Shown: positions 1-10,563 of the stretch, piece by piece
Layout: every line of letters begins with the position of its first letter
How positions within the stretch are numbered: the first letter of the stretch is position 1
NCBI RefSeq assembly: GCF_002441885.1
Contig: NZ_JXJT01000002.1
Coordinates: forward strand, 110,785-174,784
Reading direction: 5' to 3'
DNA from: Pseudolactococcus chungangensis CAU 28 = DSM 22330
Lineage (GTDB): Bacteria; Bacillota; Bacilli; Lactobacillales; Streptococcaceae
DNA: 64,000 nucleotides
Translations under genes and position numbers: made by a program
Notes under the pieces: generated by a model
Database searches by the model: none
Told to the model about the DNA's origin: nothing
Seen by the model: only the letters and a program-made list of their open reading frames with translations

Positions 1-2
1 TG

Positions 3-1859
3 GTAGCCAATCAAGCGGTACAGACGATTAATTTCACGCGTAGTAATACGATGACAGCAGAAGAAATGCGACAAGTTGCGATTAAGCTTGTCAGTGTGAT
101 TCCAGAGTCTGTCAAAACAGATACCTTGACTGAGCGTGATAAAAAGGATTTCTTCTTAGCTGATCCTGAAAATTTAGTTAAGGTTCAAGAGCGCGTACCG
201 GCAAAAGAACGCATCAATTCTAAAACAGGCGAAAAATTGTCTGAGGGTGATCTCTATGCTAAATATGTCAAAAAAGTGACTAACGAAGAAATTGCTTATG
301 ATGCGGAGACAGAATTGGCTGCCAAACTATATAAGCGAATGAACGCTACGTCTAATTTTGCGACGACCATTATTGCGTCAGGAAATTTCACCGCTGAACA
401 ACAAGCGACCGTTGCTGAAAATGAGCGATCATTTAAAGGCGTTACAGTCGGTACGACTTGGGAGCGAGAGTATGCAGATTCGCCTTTGACCAGCATATTA
501 GGGACTGTAACCAGTGAAAAAACAGGTATTCCGGCAGAAAGTCTGGATGACTATCTTAAAAAAGGTTATTCACGTAATGACCGTGTCGGTACTTCATACT
601 TAGAAAAAGGCTATGAAGATGAACTTCACGGTACCAATGCTGTGAAACAAATTACGGTTGATAAAAATGGTAAAGTGACAGGTGAAAAAGTCCTGAAACA
701 AGGCGAAAAAGGCAAAAACCTGAAATTGACCATTGATTCGAAATTCCAGCAAGGTGTCCAAGATATTTTGAAAAATAATTTTGCTGCCCTTCAAGCTGAA
801 GGTTTTGGCGGTTATTCAGAGGGTGCTTACGCTGTGGTTATGAATCCCAGTACCGGTGCGATATATGCTCTGGGTGGCATTCAATACGACTTAAAAACAG
901 GAGAAGTTTCAGATGATACGCTTGGTACAATTCAAAACGTCTTCACCCCAGGATCCGTAGTCAAAATGGGGACAATTTCTGCCGGTTGGCAAGCAGGTGT
1001 CTTATCTGGCAATCAGGTGCTGAATGATCAGCCTATTCAAATACAAGGGTCACAAGTGAAACAGTCTTGGTTTACTAATGGTGCATCAACGCCGATTTCG
1101 GCAGTTCAGGCATTAGAATATTCATCCAATACTTATATGATTCAGACGGCATTAGACATTTTAGGTCAGCCCTACCACCCCAATATGGCAATTTACACTT
1201 CAAAACTCGAAGATTCTTTTAAAAAATTCCGAAAAACTTATGGTGAATTTGGCTTAGGTGTTCCGACGGGCCTTGATATTCCAGGTGAGTCACCAGGTTT
1301 TAATGGGCCAGATGAAACAGCAGCCAATTACTTGGATGAAAGTTTCGGTCAATATGATAACTATACGCCTTTGCAGTTAGCCCAATATGCAGCGACCATT
1401 GCCAATGACGGTAAGCGTGTTGCCCCTCATCTTGTGGAAGGTGTCTATGATAATAATACAGATGGTTCACTTGGCGCTCTGACTCGAAAAATTGAAACCA
1501 AAACACTGAATATGGTCGACATTTCACTTGAAAATATGAGCTTGCTCCAGCAAGGCATGTACCAAGTTACGCATGGTGGTAATATGGCAACTGGTAAAGA
1601 TATCATGGTTAATGCGAGTGTGAATATTAATGCGAAAACCGGAACATCCGAGACGTATAAACTCGATGCCAATGGCAATCAAATCTATCTGTCAGTGAAT
1701 AATGTCGTGGCATATGCACCGTCTGAAAAACCACAAATCGCGATTGGTGTCATGGTACCTGATACGATTATCAAATCTAACGGTACAACGACGCATGCCA
1801 ATCAAAACATCACACGAGATATTGTCAATCTCTATAATTCAATGTACGGTTTTAAATAA
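3..1859 (+). CDS. pbp2B: Penicillin-binding protein 2B (class B transpeptidase), 5' end cut by window
   Basis: Monofunctional D,D-transpeptidase that crosslinks septal/peripheral peptidoglycan at the outer face of the membrane. The three penicillin-binding motifs are present and correctly ordered: SVVK (Ser codon at 954), SSN (codons from 1122) and KTG (1635-1643). The reading frame is open through the window edge, so the N-terminal membrane anchor and part of the PBP dimerisation domain lie upstream; the ATG at 51 is internal. recR follows after 24 bases, the arrangement known from lactococci and streptococci, where pbp2b, recR, ddl and murF are neighbours. Family assignment as PBP2B rather than PBP2x rests on this neighbourhood. 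Confidence 0.93.
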   Translation, partial: VANQAVQTINFTRSNTMTAEEMRQVAIKLVSVIPESVKTDTLTERDKKDFFLADPENLVKVQERVPAKERINSKTGEKLSEGDLYAKYVKKVTNEEIAYDAETELAAKLYKRMNATSNFATTIIASGNFTAEQQATVAENERSFKGVTVGTTWEREYADSPLTSILGTVTSEKTGIPAESLDDYLKKGYSRNDRVGTSYLEKGYEDELHGTNAVKQITVDKNGKVTGEKVLKQGEKGKNLKLTIDSKFQQGVQDILKNNFAALQAEGFGGYSEGAYAVVMNPSTGAIYALGGIQYDLKTGEVSDDTLGTIQNVFTPGSVVKMGTISAGWQAGVLSGNQVLNDQPIQIQGSQVKQSWFTNGASTPISAVQALEYSSNTYMIQTALDILGQPYHPNMAIYTSKLEDSFKKFRKTYGEFGLGVPTGLDIPGESPGFNGPDETAANYLDESFGQYDNYTPLQLAQYAATIANDGKRVAPHLVEGVYDNNTDGSLGALTRKIETKTLNMVDISLENMSLLQQGMYQVTHGGNMATGKDIMVNASVNINAKTGTSETYKLDANGNQIYLSVNNVVAYAPSEKPQIAIGVMVPDTIIKSNGTTTHANQNITRDIVNLYNSMYGFK

Positions 1860-1883
1860 AACTTAAAAATGAAAGGCTCAAAC

Positions 1884-2483
1884 ATGGCTTATTATCCAGA
1901 ACCAATTGCCAAGCTAATCGAGTCTTACGCAAAATTACCCGGTATTGGTCAAAAAACGGCAACACGTCTTGCTTTTTACACGATTGGGATGTCAGACGAT
2001 GATGTCAATCAGTTTGCAGCCAATCTTTTGTCGGCTAAACGCGATCTCCACTTCTGTAGCATCTGCGGGAATCTGACGGATGCGGACCCTTGTAACATCT
2101 GCAGTGATGAATCGCGCGATCGAACGACTATTTTTGTGGTTGAGGAATCAAAGGATGTCCTTGCTATGGAAAAAATTCGGGAATATAATGGTCTCTACCA
2201 TGTTCTGCATGGCACAATTAGTCCGATGAATGGTGTCAGCCCCGATGATATCAATGTTAAAACTTTAATTACGCGGTTGATGGATAGTCAGGTCGCGGAG
2301 GTGATTATTGCTACCAATGCGACAAGTGATGGTGAGGCGACTGCCATGTATTTGGCGCGCATCATTAAGCCCGCGGGGATTAAGGTGACGCGTCTGGCGC
2401 GTGGTCTTGCTGTTGGCAGTGATATTGAGTATGCTGATGAAGTCACACTCAGTAAGGCTGTCGAGAATCGGCAGGAGATTTAG
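1884..2483 (+). CDS. recR: Recombination mediator RecR
   Basis: RecR acts with RecF/RecO to load RecA on gapped DNA. The protein has 199 residues, the usual length. It shows the N-terminal helix-hairpin-helix ([10 protein letters not shown]), a Cys4 zinc finger (CSIC...CNIC) and a Toprim domain ([14 protein letters not shown], then [15 protein letters not shown]). The ATG at 1884 is chosen over the in-frame ATG at 1869 because the GAAAGG ribosome-binding site (1871-1876) lies between them and because family members start with M(A)YYPEPI. It is probably cotranscribed with pbp2B. Confidence 0.97.
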   Translation: MAYYPEPIAKLIESYAKLPGIGQKTATRLAFYTIGMSDDDVNQFAANLLSAKRDLHFCSICGNLTDADPCNICSDESRDRTTIFVVEESKDVLAMEKIREYNGLYHVLHGTISPMNGVSPDDINVKTLITRLMDSQVAEVIIATNATSDGEATAMYLARIIKPAGIKVTRLARGLAVGSDIEYADEVTLSKAVENRQEI

Positions 2484-2768
2484 AACTTGAAGAAAATGAA
2501 AGGCTCTCTCGGACGCTATGTTTGGGAGGGTATTTTAAATTTTCAATCAAGATGACTATCTATACTCACTTAATGATATAAAGCATACACTTTTGTCTGT
2601 TTTCTATCACTTTATCGTTAAAAAGTCTTGACGTATCCCTAAACGCCTTTGCTGTCTTGACTCGAATTGATAAAAATAGCTCTAAAGTTGCTTATGCCTT
2701 ATATAGTGAAACAAGTATAGTTTGACAACTCGGACTGATGATAGAAACAATCCATAAATTTTATCAAA
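2484..2768. other. Intergenic stretch between recR and ddl
   Basis: No gene with a start and a ribosome-binding site is visible here. A 34-codon open fragment without a start (roughly 2620-2724, + strand, ending in TGA) looks mildly protein-like but matches nothing I recognise. The sequence AAAATGAAAGGCTC occurs both in front of recR and again just after it (near 2493). That is compatible with a small duplication or chance. Confidence 0.4.
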
Positions 2769-2794
2769 TTGTACCATCGCTTTTGTGATATAAT
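2769..2794 (+). promoter_or_regulatory. Extended -10 promoter of ddl
   Basis: TGATATAAT (2786-2794) is a perfect extended -10 element about 32 bases before the ddl start. The -35 region is poor (TTGTAC at 2769, with short spacing), as expected for an extended -10 promoter. Confidence 0.6.
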
Positions 2795-2825
2795 AAATTT
2801 GACTAGATTATTTCAAGGAGACAAG

Positions 2826-3875
2826 ATGTCAAAACAAAGTTTGATTTTATTATATGGCGGTCGTAGTGCTGAGCGTGAAGTATCGGTATTATCAGCGGAG
2901 AGTGTGATGTTTGCGGTTAACTACGACAAGTTCGTGGTGAAGACGTTTTTTATCACGCAAACTGGTGAGTTTATCAAAACGCAAGTTTTCACTGAGACAC
3001 CTGTTCAGGGAACGAAGCTAATGACCAACGCGACAATTGTTGCGGCCGATATCGTGTCACCTGCTAGTATCTATGAAGCAGGAGCTGTTGTTTTTCCTGT
3101 TCTTCACGGTCCTATGGGAGAAGATGGCTCCATTCAAGGTTTTCTTGAAGTGCTTAAAATGCCGTATGTTGGGCCGAATATCACTTCAGCTAGTGTGACC
3201 ATGGATAAAATCATGGCGAAACACGTTTTTGAGTCGGTCGGTGTGCCACAAGTACCGTATGTTGCGTTGACGGATTTAGCTGAAATTGACGCTAAAATCG
3301 CTGAAGTGACGGCGACTTTGACCTATCCTGTCTTTGTTAAACCAGCTAATATGGGGTCATCTGTCGGTATCTCCAAAGTCGCGTCTGAATCTGATTTACG
3401 TTCTGCCATAGAAGCAGCACTAAAATTCGACAGTCGCATTCTCATCGAGCAAGGGCTTGATGCGCGCGAAATCGAGGTGGCAGTGCTTGGCAATTCTGAT
3501 GTGATGACGACCTTGCCAGGCGAAGTGGTCAAAGATGTGGCGTTTTACGATTACAATGCCAAATATATTGACAATCAAATTACCATGGCAATTCCTGCCA
3601 GTATTCCTGAGGCAACCATGGTGGCAATGCGAAAATACGCGGAAATTGCCTATCGTGCAGTTGCAGGGACTGGCTTGTCACGCTGTGACTTTTTTATGAC
3701 TGCTGACCAACAGATTTATCTGAATGAAATCAATGCCATTCCTGGTTTCACACAGTTTTCAATGTATCCTCTTTTGTGGGAGAACATGGGGCTGTCCTAT
3801 CCAGAACTGATTGAAAAATTGGTTGACTTGGCGCTTGAAGCCTTTAACATTCGAGAGAGTAAGCTTTCGAATTAA
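2826..3875 (+). CDS. ddl: D-alanine--D-alanine ligase
   Basis: ATP-dependent ligase making the D-Ala-D-Ala dipeptide for the peptidoglycan stem. It has an ATP-grasp fold of 349 residues, typical for the family. Visible landmarks are the N-terminal [13 protein letters not shown] substrate loop, [27 protein letters not shown] (ATP loop) and the metal-binding [21 protein letters not shown] near the C-terminus. The start at 2826 follows an AAGGAG site (2815-2820); the in-frame upstream ATG at 2769 lies before the promoter -10 and is rejected. In related genomes murF follows directly; here it is about 5.3 kb away. Confidence 0.97.
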   Translation: MSKQSLILLYGGRSAEREVSVLSAESVMFAVNYDKFVVKTFFITQTGEFIKTQVFTETPVQGTKLMTNATIVAADIVSPASIYEAGAVVFPVLHGPMGEDGSIQGFLEVLKMPYVGPNITSASVTMDKIMAKHVFESVGVPQVPYVALTDLAEIDAKIAEVTATLTYPVFVKPANMGSSVGISKVASESDLRSAIEAALKFDSRILIEQGLDAREIEVAVLGNSDVMTTLPGEVVKDVAFYDYNAKYIDNQITMAIPASIPEATMVAMRKYAEIAYRAVAGTGLSRCDFFMTADQQIYLNEINAIPGFTQFSMYPLLWENMGLSYPELIEKLVDLALEAFNIRESKLSN

Positions 3876-3931
3876 GCGGATTTTAGACAATGTCTTATGT
3901 GTCCCTATATGAGAGAGTGAAAGGACATATC

Positions 3932-4663
3932 ATGTTTGAAATTGAAAAAATCAAAAAATTAAATGAGACGGAATATCAAATCTACAATTTTTTGATGGCG
4001 CACGTGGCTGATGTTAGTAAGATGACGATTCGTGAATTGGCTCAAATGACGCACGTGTCAGCAGCAACCATTGTCAGATTTTGTCGACATCTGGGATTTG
4101 CGGGTTTTTCAGAACTTAAATTCCATATGATGCAGGCAAGTGAGTTTGAGCCTTCTATTGAAAGTTACTATGCTAACTTCTTAGAGCTAAATTCTTTTTT
4201 AAAAGGGTTGACAGGTATCAGATTTCAAAAAAAATTAAGCCAGGCGTGTCAAATTATTGAATCTTGTGATTACTCGGTTTTTATGGGGATTGGAACGAGT
4301 GGCGCTCTTGCTAAATATGGTTACAGATATTTTAATAATGTTGGCATTCAATCATCCGTGATTACCGACCCTTATTTTCCAATTGTTGGCAATGGTTACA
4401 AGAATGCTTGTATGATTGTTCTATCTGTTTCTGGTGAGACTGAAGAAATTATTGAGCAGTTAGCCAAACTCAAGAAAAATTGTGTCAAGATTATCTCTAT
4501 CACTAATGATGAAGAAGGGACAATTTCAAAGATGTCAGATTTGAATTTTTCTTATTATATGATTGATGAATTTGCAAGTACCAAGTCAATTAAGCTAACA
4601 ACACAGTTACCAGTGCTTGCTTTAATTGAGATATTGGCACATCATGTGAAAATTACTAAATAA
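3932..4663 (+). CDS. RpiR/MurR-family transcriptional regulator
   Basis: DNA-binding regulator of sugar-phosphate metabolism. An N-terminal HTH of the RpiR class (residues about 1-75; MTIRELAQMTHVSAATIVRF with a FCRHLGF recognition segment) is followed by a SIS sugar-phosphate-binding domain (about residues 110-240; GIGTSGALAKYGYRYF and VSGETEEI). The ATG at 3932 has a GAAAGGA site at 3919-3925, while the in-frame ATG at 3890 has none. It sits directly upstream of a PTS permease and a 6-phospho-beta-glucosidase, so these are its probable targets, with a phosphorylated beta-glucoside as likely effector (inference). The gene ends at its own strong terminator. Confidence 0.88.
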   Translation: MFEIEKIKKLNETEYQIYNFLMAHVADVSKMTIRELAQMTHVSAATIVRFCRHLGFAGFSELKFHMMQASEFEPSIESYYANFLELNSFLKGLTGIRFQKKLSQACQIIESCDYSVFMGIGTSGALAKYGYRYFNNVGIQSSVITDPYFPIVGNGYKNACMIVLSVSGETEEIIEQLAKLKKNCVKIISITNDEEGTISKMSDLNFSYYMIDEFASTKSIKLTTQLPVLALIEILAHHVKITK

Positions 4664-4664
4664 G

Positions 4665-4702
4665 AAAGACTAAGCTTGTCAAAAAAGCTTAGTCTTTTTG
4701 TT
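4665..4702 (+). terminator. Rho-independent terminator after the RpiR-family gene
   Basis: A 13-bp perfect stem (4665-4677 with 4685-4697), 7-base loop, ending in a T-rich tract. It separates the regulator from the PTS gene, which therefore needs its own promoter. Confidence 0.9.
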
Positions 4703-4776
4703 TCAACTTATGAAACAAGTTTCTTTGTGGCTAAATGCTATTCCAATTTGAAAAGAGATGCTTTATACTAAAATTA

Positions 4777-4790
4777 AGTAAGCGCTTGCA
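4777..4790. promoter_or_regulatory. Catabolite-responsive element (cre) for CcpA
   Basis: AGTAAGCGCTTGCA matches the cre consensus TGNAANCGNWNNCA except for the first base. It lies about 150 bases before the PTS start and just after a possible TATACT box (4765-4770), a position suited to repression by CcpA when glucose is present. This fits the beta-glucoside locus. The promoter itself is not clear. Confidence 0.65.
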
Positions 4791-4831
4791 AAAAACTTTT
4801 CTAACTAATCATAATTGAGTTTCGGCTCCTT

Positions 4832-4905
4832 GAGTCTATGAAAAAAGATAAAGGTACGTAGACACTGTTGTCTCTTTATGGCTTTTCCTATTTTTCATAG
4901 ACTTA
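4832..4905 (+). promoter_or_regulatory. Large inverted repeat in the leader of the PTS gene
   Basis: AGTCTATGAAAAA (4833-4845) pairs with TTTTTCATAGACT (4891-4903). Inside, ATAAAG pairs with CTTTAT and GACA with TGTC, giving a long, interrupted hairpin of about 70 bases that ends some 25 bases before the ribosome-binding site. No T tract follows, so it is not a standard terminator. It could be an mRNA-stabilising or translation-controlling leader structure, or a DNA operator. Confidence 0.5.
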
Positions 4906-4940
4906 GAGCAGTCACCTCAATATCTTAATGGAGAATATAA

Positions 4941-6239
4941 ATGAACGACTTTATTAACAGGACTTTGATTCCGAAAATCATGAAATTTGTTTCTACCAAA
5001 CCTATGGTGGCATTTAGAAATGGTATGCTTTACACGATGCCATTTTCAATTATTGGCTCGGTTTTTTTACTACTTGCGAATATTCCGATTCCAAGTGTTG
5101 CAAAGGCGGTTGAAAATGCAGGTTTGTCAACTTACTTCAACCAGGCGTTTGGTGCGACATTTGCGGTGATGGCATTTTTTGCAACGATTGGTATTACGAT
5201 GTCCTATGTGAAAGAACAAGGGATTGAGGATACTTTACCAGCTGGTATGATTTCTTTTGCTTCATTTTTACTTTTGATGAGTTCAGAAGTTGTTGAAACA
5301 AAAAGTGGTCATTTTGTAGGCAATGTAATTAACAAAGATTGGACAGGTGGCAAAGGGATGATTGTTGCCATTATCGTTGGTCTCTTTGTCGGGATTGTCT
5401 ACTCTTGGTTTATCAAACATGATATTCGAATTAAGTTGCCTGATGGTGTGCCACCAAATGTTGCCAGCTCTTTTACAGCCTTGATTCCAGGTTTCGTAAT
5501 TACTGTGCTGACTTTAGTTGTCTATATCATTTTTGACCAATTTCACACGACATTTTTCGATTGGATTTATAAAGTCTTACAGACACCTCTGCAAGGCATG
5601 ACGACGACTTTACCTGGCATAATCTTATTAGGTGTTTTAATACCATTATTTTGGTTCTTTGGAATTCATGGTTCAACAATTGTTGGTGGTATTATGGGGC
5701 CACTCTTGACCGCAAATTCTCTTGATAATAAAGCAATTCTTGATTCGGGTAAAGCATTGACTTTAGCAAATGGTGGTAAAATTGTGACGCAACAATTTTT
5801 GGACCAATATATGACAGTAACAGGTGCAGGCATGACGATTGGCTTAGTCGTCTTTATGACTTTCTTTGCTAAATCTCAACAGTACAAGGAACTTGGTAAA
5901 TTGTCTATCATTCCAGGCTTATTTAACATCAATGAGCCAGTGATTTTTGCAACACCTATTGTGATGAATCCAATTATGCTTTTACCCTTCATTTTGGCGC
6001 CACTATGTTCAGGTTTATTACTTTATTTTTCAATCTATACAGGCATTGTCCCAATGTTTGCGGGCGTTGTCGTACCGTGGACGACGCCCCCTATTATCTC
6101 AGGCTTTTTGACAAATGGTTGGCAAGCAGCAATTTTACAAGCGATATGTTTGACGATGACTTTCTTTATTTACTTACCGTTTGCTAAGAAGATGGATCAA
6201 CTCACAGTCGCACAAGAAAAAGAAATAAGCGCTCAATAA
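4941..6239 (+). CDS. celB: PTS system, cellobiose/lactose-type EIIC permease
   Basis: Membrane channel component that takes up and helps phosphorylate beta-glucosides such as cellobiose. It has 432 residues with about ten hydrophobic segments. It carries the conserved EIIC signature FNINEPVIFATPIVMNP (about residue 332 onward) and the FWFFGIHGSTIVGGIM segment. The start at 4941 has GGAG at 4930-4933. No EIIA or EIIB gene is in the window, so the permease must use components encoded elsewhere. It is followed after about 90 bases by the phospho-beta-glucosidase that would hydrolyse the imported substrate. The exact sugar cannot be read from sequence. Confidence 0.92.
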   Translation: MNDFINRTLIPKIMKFVSTKPMVAFRNGMLYTMPFSIIGSVFLLLANIPIPSVAKAVENAGLSTYFNQAFGATFAVMAFFATIGITMSYVKEQGIEDTLPAGMISFASFLLLMSSEVVETKSGHFVGNVINKDWTGGKGMIVAIIVGLFVGIVYSWFIKHDIRIKLPDGVPPNVASSFTALIPGFVITVLTLVVYIIFDQFHTTFFDWIYKVLQTPLQGMTTTLPGIILLGVLIPLFWFFGIHGSTIVGGIMGPLLTANSLDNKAILDSGKALTLANGGKIVTQQFLDQYMTVTGAGMTIGLVVFMTFFAKSQQYKELGKLSIIPGLFNINEPVIFATPIVMNPIMLLPFILAPLCSGLLLYFSIYTGIVPMFAGVVVPWTTPPIISGFLTNGWQAAILQAICLTMTFFIYLPFAKKMDQLTVAQEKEISAQ

Positions 6240-6286
6240 ACCATATGTAAACATTAAGCTAAGCGTTAAACTAAATACAACACTAA

Positions 6287-7753
<1,467 letters not shown>

Positions 7754-7766
7754 AACGCTTGACATG

Positions 7767-7802
7767 AGTCAATATTGGTTTGAAATCAATGTTGGCTTTT
7801 TG
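7767..7802 (+). terminator. Terminator after the phospho-beta-glucosidase gene
   Basis: An 11-bp stem with G-U pairs (7767-7777 with 7787-7797) is followed directly by five T residues. It ends the beta-glucoside transcript. Confidence 0.75.
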
Positions 7803-7879
7803 TTGTTCAAGCGACTGATTTTAAGTAAGTTAAATTTAATTCTAAATTTCTTTGTTTTATCATTTCATTGTCATAGATA

Positions 7880-7888
7880 TGATATAAT
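7880..7888 (+). promoter_or_regulatory. Extended -10 promoter of first lipoprotein
   Basis: TGATATAAT, an extended -10 element, lies about 31 bases before the start at 7920. No convincing -35 is seen. Confidence 0.6.
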
Positions 7889-7919
7889 GAGTGAAGGAAC
7901 TTTTGGGGAGGGATCATCT

Positions 7920-8387
7920 ATGAAAAAGTGGGAAAAAGGATTGTTATCCGTTGCGGTAGCTGCTGGCTTAATCATTTTGACTGCCTGTAGTCTTGTTGCA
8001 AAAGAACAAAAAGTGAGACTAGAAAAAGAAGAGAACGGTGTCAAAATTATTCTGACCTATTATGCTAAGGGCGATAAAGTGATGAAGCAAACGTTTGAAA
8101 ATATTATTCCTTATAGTGAAATAGGGGTTAAGACTGCTGATGAGGCAAAAGAACAACTGGAAGAGGTTGCTAAGTCTTATAATCAGCTCAAAGGCGTCAG
8201 AGACCAATTGGTTTACGGTGAAGATTCTGTCACAGAAAAAGTCGTGGTTGATTATAGGGTTGTAGACAAGGTAAATGCAATGAAACTGACAGCTATGATG
8301 GCTGATGAAGGCAACTTGTCTAAAGGTGTTAGTCTGAAAAGCAGTATTAAATTATTAAAAGAACAGGGATTTAAAGAGGAGAAGTAA
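7920..8387 (+). CDS. DUF1307 (YehR-type) lipoprotein, copy 1
   Basis: Predicted membrane-anchored lipoprotein of 155 residues with no established function. The N-terminus has a positively charged start, a hydrophobic core and a lipobox LTAC with Cys23. The mature part begins with KEQKV and contains LTYYAKGDKV, characteristic of this family. GGGGAGGG precedes the ATG at 7920; the longer in-frame extension to 7737 overlaps the upstream gene and terminator and is not used. A paralogue of the same length lies 170 bases downstream. Each copy has its own promoter and terminator, so they are separate transcription units. Confidence 0.85.
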   Translation: MKKWEKGLLSVAVAAGLIILTACSLVAKEQKVRLEKEENGVKIILTYYAKGDKVMKQTFENIIPYSEIGVKTADEAKEQLEEVAKSYNQLKGVRDQLVYGEDSVTEKVVVDYRVVDKVNAMKLTAMMADEGNLSKGVSLKSSIKLLKEQGFKEEK

Positions 8388-8416
8388 ACCTTTAACATTA
8401 TCGATAATAAGCCATG

Positions 8417-8451
8417 AGCTAGTGTTGTAAAAAATCAATACTAGCTTTTTA
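8417..8451 (+). terminator. Terminator after lipoprotein copy 1
   Basis: An 11-bp stem with one G-U pair (8417-8427 with 8436-8446) and a TTTTT tail. Confidence 0.85.
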
Positions 8452-8523
8452 ATATAATTGACAGGATAAAAGCTTAAAGTTATAATCAAAATACTATTTT
8501 TATAAATAATTTGTAATAAATTA

Positions 8524-8532
8524 TGATATAAT
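8524..8532 (+). promoter_or_regulatory. Extended -10 promoter of lipoprotein copy 2
   Basis: TGATATAAT, identical to the element before copy 1, stands 28 bases before the start at 8560. This suggests the promoter was duplicated with the gene. Confidence 0.6.
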
Positions 8533-8559
8533 AAGTTATAAATTTAGGAGGAAGTATGG

Positions 8560-9027
8560 ATGAAAAGAATTAAAAAAGGATTGCTATCTGTGATAGTTAT
8601 CGTTGGTGCTCTTGTTTTGACAGCTTGTAGTTTGTCAGCTAAAGAACAAAAAGTAAGCTATGAAAAAGAAGAAAATGGTATTAAAATCGTCTTGACTTAC
8701 TATGCTAAGGGGGACAAGGTGACAAAACAGACATCTGAAAATACGATTCCCTATAGTGCGCTAGGCGTTAAGTCAGCAGACGAAGCAAAAGAACGTTTAA
8801 AAGATGTTCTCAAGTCTTATAATGATGTCAAGGGTGTTAAAGATGAGCTGACCTATGGTGAAGATGCTGTCACTGAAAAAGTCGAGATTAACTACACTGT
8901 GGTTGATATGAAAAAAGCTAAGAAATTAGTAGGTGTATCAACTGATGGTGGAGATATTTCAAAAGGTGTTAGTCTTAAAAACAGTATTAAATTATTAAAA
9001 GACCAAGGTTACAAAGAAAAGAAATAA
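8560..9027 (+). CDS. DUF1307 (YehR-type) lipoprotein, copy 2
   Basis: A 155-residue lipoprotein closely similar along its whole length to the copy at 7920 (same length, shared LTACSL, EQKV, LTYYAKGDKV, KGVSLK and SIKLLK blocks). Lipobox LTAC with the lipid-modified Cys at residue 23. AGGAGG at 8547-8552 selects the ATG at 8560. The function is unknown; extracytoplasmic, membrane-anchored location is predicted. The pair most likely arose by tandem duplication and sits between ddl and murF, which are adjacent in related species. Confidence 0.85.
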   Translation: MKRIKKGLLSVIVIVGALVLTACSLSAKEQKVSYEKEENGIKIVLTYYAKGDKVTKQTSENTIPYSALGVKSADEAKERLKDVLKSYNDVKGVKDELTYGEDAVTEKVEINYTVVDMKKAKKLVGVSTDGGDISKGVSLKNSIKLLKDQGYKEKK

Positions 9028-9043
9028 GTTTGTTAGACAATCG

Positions 9044-9098
9044 TGAGCAGTCAATCATGCCTTGGGTTATTCCCCACTGCGTGAGCTGCTCATTTTTA
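9044..9098 (+). terminator. Probable terminator after lipoprotein copy 2
   Basis: TGAGCAG (9044-9050) pairs with CTGCTCA (9086-9092) and is followed by TTTTT. The large loop contains a smaller GGG/CCC hairpin. Confidence 0.55.
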
Positions 9099-9143
9099 AT
9101 TTCAAGAGTCAATTGTACCTACTTGTGATTGATGACATGATAA

Positions 9144-9169
9144 ATGTCGAGTAATCTCGGCATTTTTTT
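9144..9169 (+). terminator. Second terminator upstream of murF
   Basis: ATGTCGAG, loop TAAT, CTCGGCAT and then seven T residues form a compact intrinsic terminator. It lies about 40 bases before murF, so murF must be expressed from a promoter squeezed in after it; TAAAAT at 9172-9177 is the only candidate. Confidence 0.8.
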
Positions 9170-9207
9170 GATAAAATAAAAGATATGAAAAAGAATCAGG
9201 TGTACTT

Positions 9208-10563
9208 ATGAATTTAACCTTACATGAAGTAGCAGACGCTGTCAAGGCACAAAACGATGTCTTAAAATATGAGGATCAGGTGCTTGGCAATATCGAGTTT
9301 GACAGTCGGCTCATCAAGCCTGGCGACATTTTCTTGCCCTTAAAGGGTGCGCGTGATGGCCATGACTTCATCCCGACGGCTTTTGAAAATGGTGCTCTTG
9401 TCACATTTTCAGAGCAAAAAGTGGCTTTTCCTCACATTTTAGTCGAAAATACGGAGCAGGCTTTTCAAGACTTAGCTAGCTATTACTTGGATAAAACAGC
9501 GGTTGATGTCATCGCCATCACCGGCAGCAACGGAAAAACGACGACCAAGGATATGATTGCACAGATACTTGCGACGACTTACAAGACCTACAAAACGCAA
9601 GGTAACTATAACAACGAAATTGGGTTACCCTACACCGTCCTCCATATGCCTGATGATACTGAAAAACTAGTGCTTGAAATGGGTCAGGACCACATGGGCG
9701 ATATTCATCTGCTGTCCACCCTTGCGAAACCAAAACTTGCGGTCATCACGCTGATCGGCGAAAGTCACCTCGAATTTTTCGGCACCCGCGAGAAAATCGC
9801 TGAAGGCAAGATGCAGATTATCGACGGACTGGTCCATGGCGGTGAACTCATTGCTCCAGCAGATAAAATTATCAACGCCTATTTACCTAACAATCAGAAA
9901 ATCACACGGTTTGGTGCAGACGCGGATATTCACCTGACAGCCCTTTATGAGCATAAAGACCACCTGAGCTTTACCGTTAATTTCTTAGATGAAGATTTGA
10001 CAATTCCAGTTCCTGGGAAATTTAATGCGACTAATGCCATGGTTGCAGCTTATGTCGGTACTTTAGAAGGTGTTTCGCCACAACATATCAAGAAAGCTCT
10101 GGCGAATCTTAACCTGACTAAAAATCGTGTTGAGTGGCTTAAAGCAAGTAACGGGGCGGATATTTTGTCAGATGTCTACAATGCCAACCCGACAGCTATG
10201 AGATTGATTTTAGAAACTTTTCAAACCATTGCAGGTAATCCTGATGGTAGAAAAATTGCTGTTTTGGCAGATATGAAGGAGTTGGGCGAGCAGACCGCAC
10301 AATTACATGCTGAGATGATGACTGCACTTAATCCAGAAAAACTAGATTTACTTTATCTTTACGGGGAAAATATGTTATCTTTAGCACAGCTCGCTCAGGA
10401 GATTTTTCCACCTGAAACAGTTAAATATTTCCGAAAAGATGACGAAAAAGATGAACATGATAAGCTGTCTCAAGCCTTACTTAATGAGCTAAAACCAGCT
10501 GATCAAGTCTTGCTTAAAGGCAGTCATTCTATGCGTTTAACAGAAATTGTCAATCAATTGTAA
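9208..10563 (+). CDS. murF: UDP-N-acetylmuramoyl-tripeptide--D-Ala-D-Ala ligase
   Basis: Adds the D-Ala-D-Ala dipeptide (made by Ddl) to UDP-MurNAc-tripeptide in the cytoplasm. It has 451 residues, the usual length. The Mur ligase N-domain is followed by the ATP-binding loop GSNGKTTTKDM (about residue 108), the central-domain signature TQGNYNNEIGLP, and a C-terminal domain with LSDVYNANPTAMR. The ribosome-binding site AGGTG is modest. Its partner ddl lies 5.3 kb upstream, separated by sugar and lipoprotein genes. Confidence 0.96.
   Translation: MNLTLHEVADAVKAQNDVLKYEDQVLGNIEFDSRLIKPGDIFLPLKGARDGHDFIPTAFENGALVTFSEQKVAFPHILVENTEQAFQDLASYYLDKTAVDVIAITGSNGKTTTKDMIAQILATTYKTYKTQGNYNNEIGLPYTVLHMPDDTEKLVLEMGQDHMGDIHLLSTLAKPKLAVITLIGESHLEFFGTREKIAEGKMQIIDGLVHGGELIAPADKIINAYLPNNQKITRFGADADIHLTALYEHKDHLSFTVNFLDEDLTIPVPGKFNATNAMVAAYVGTLEGVSPQHIKKALANLNLTKNRVEWLKASNGADILSDVYNANPTAMRLILETFQTIAGNPDGRKIAVLADMKELGEQTAQLHAEMMTALNPEKLDLLYLYGENMLSLAQLAQEIFPPETVKYFRKDDEKDEHDKLSQALLNELKPADQVLLKGSHSMRLTEIVNQL

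Noticed and set aside
2620..2724. A 34-codon protein-like fragment between recR and ddl as a transposase remnant
   Set aside because: No start, no inverted repeats and no recognisable transposase motif, so the idea cannot be supported.
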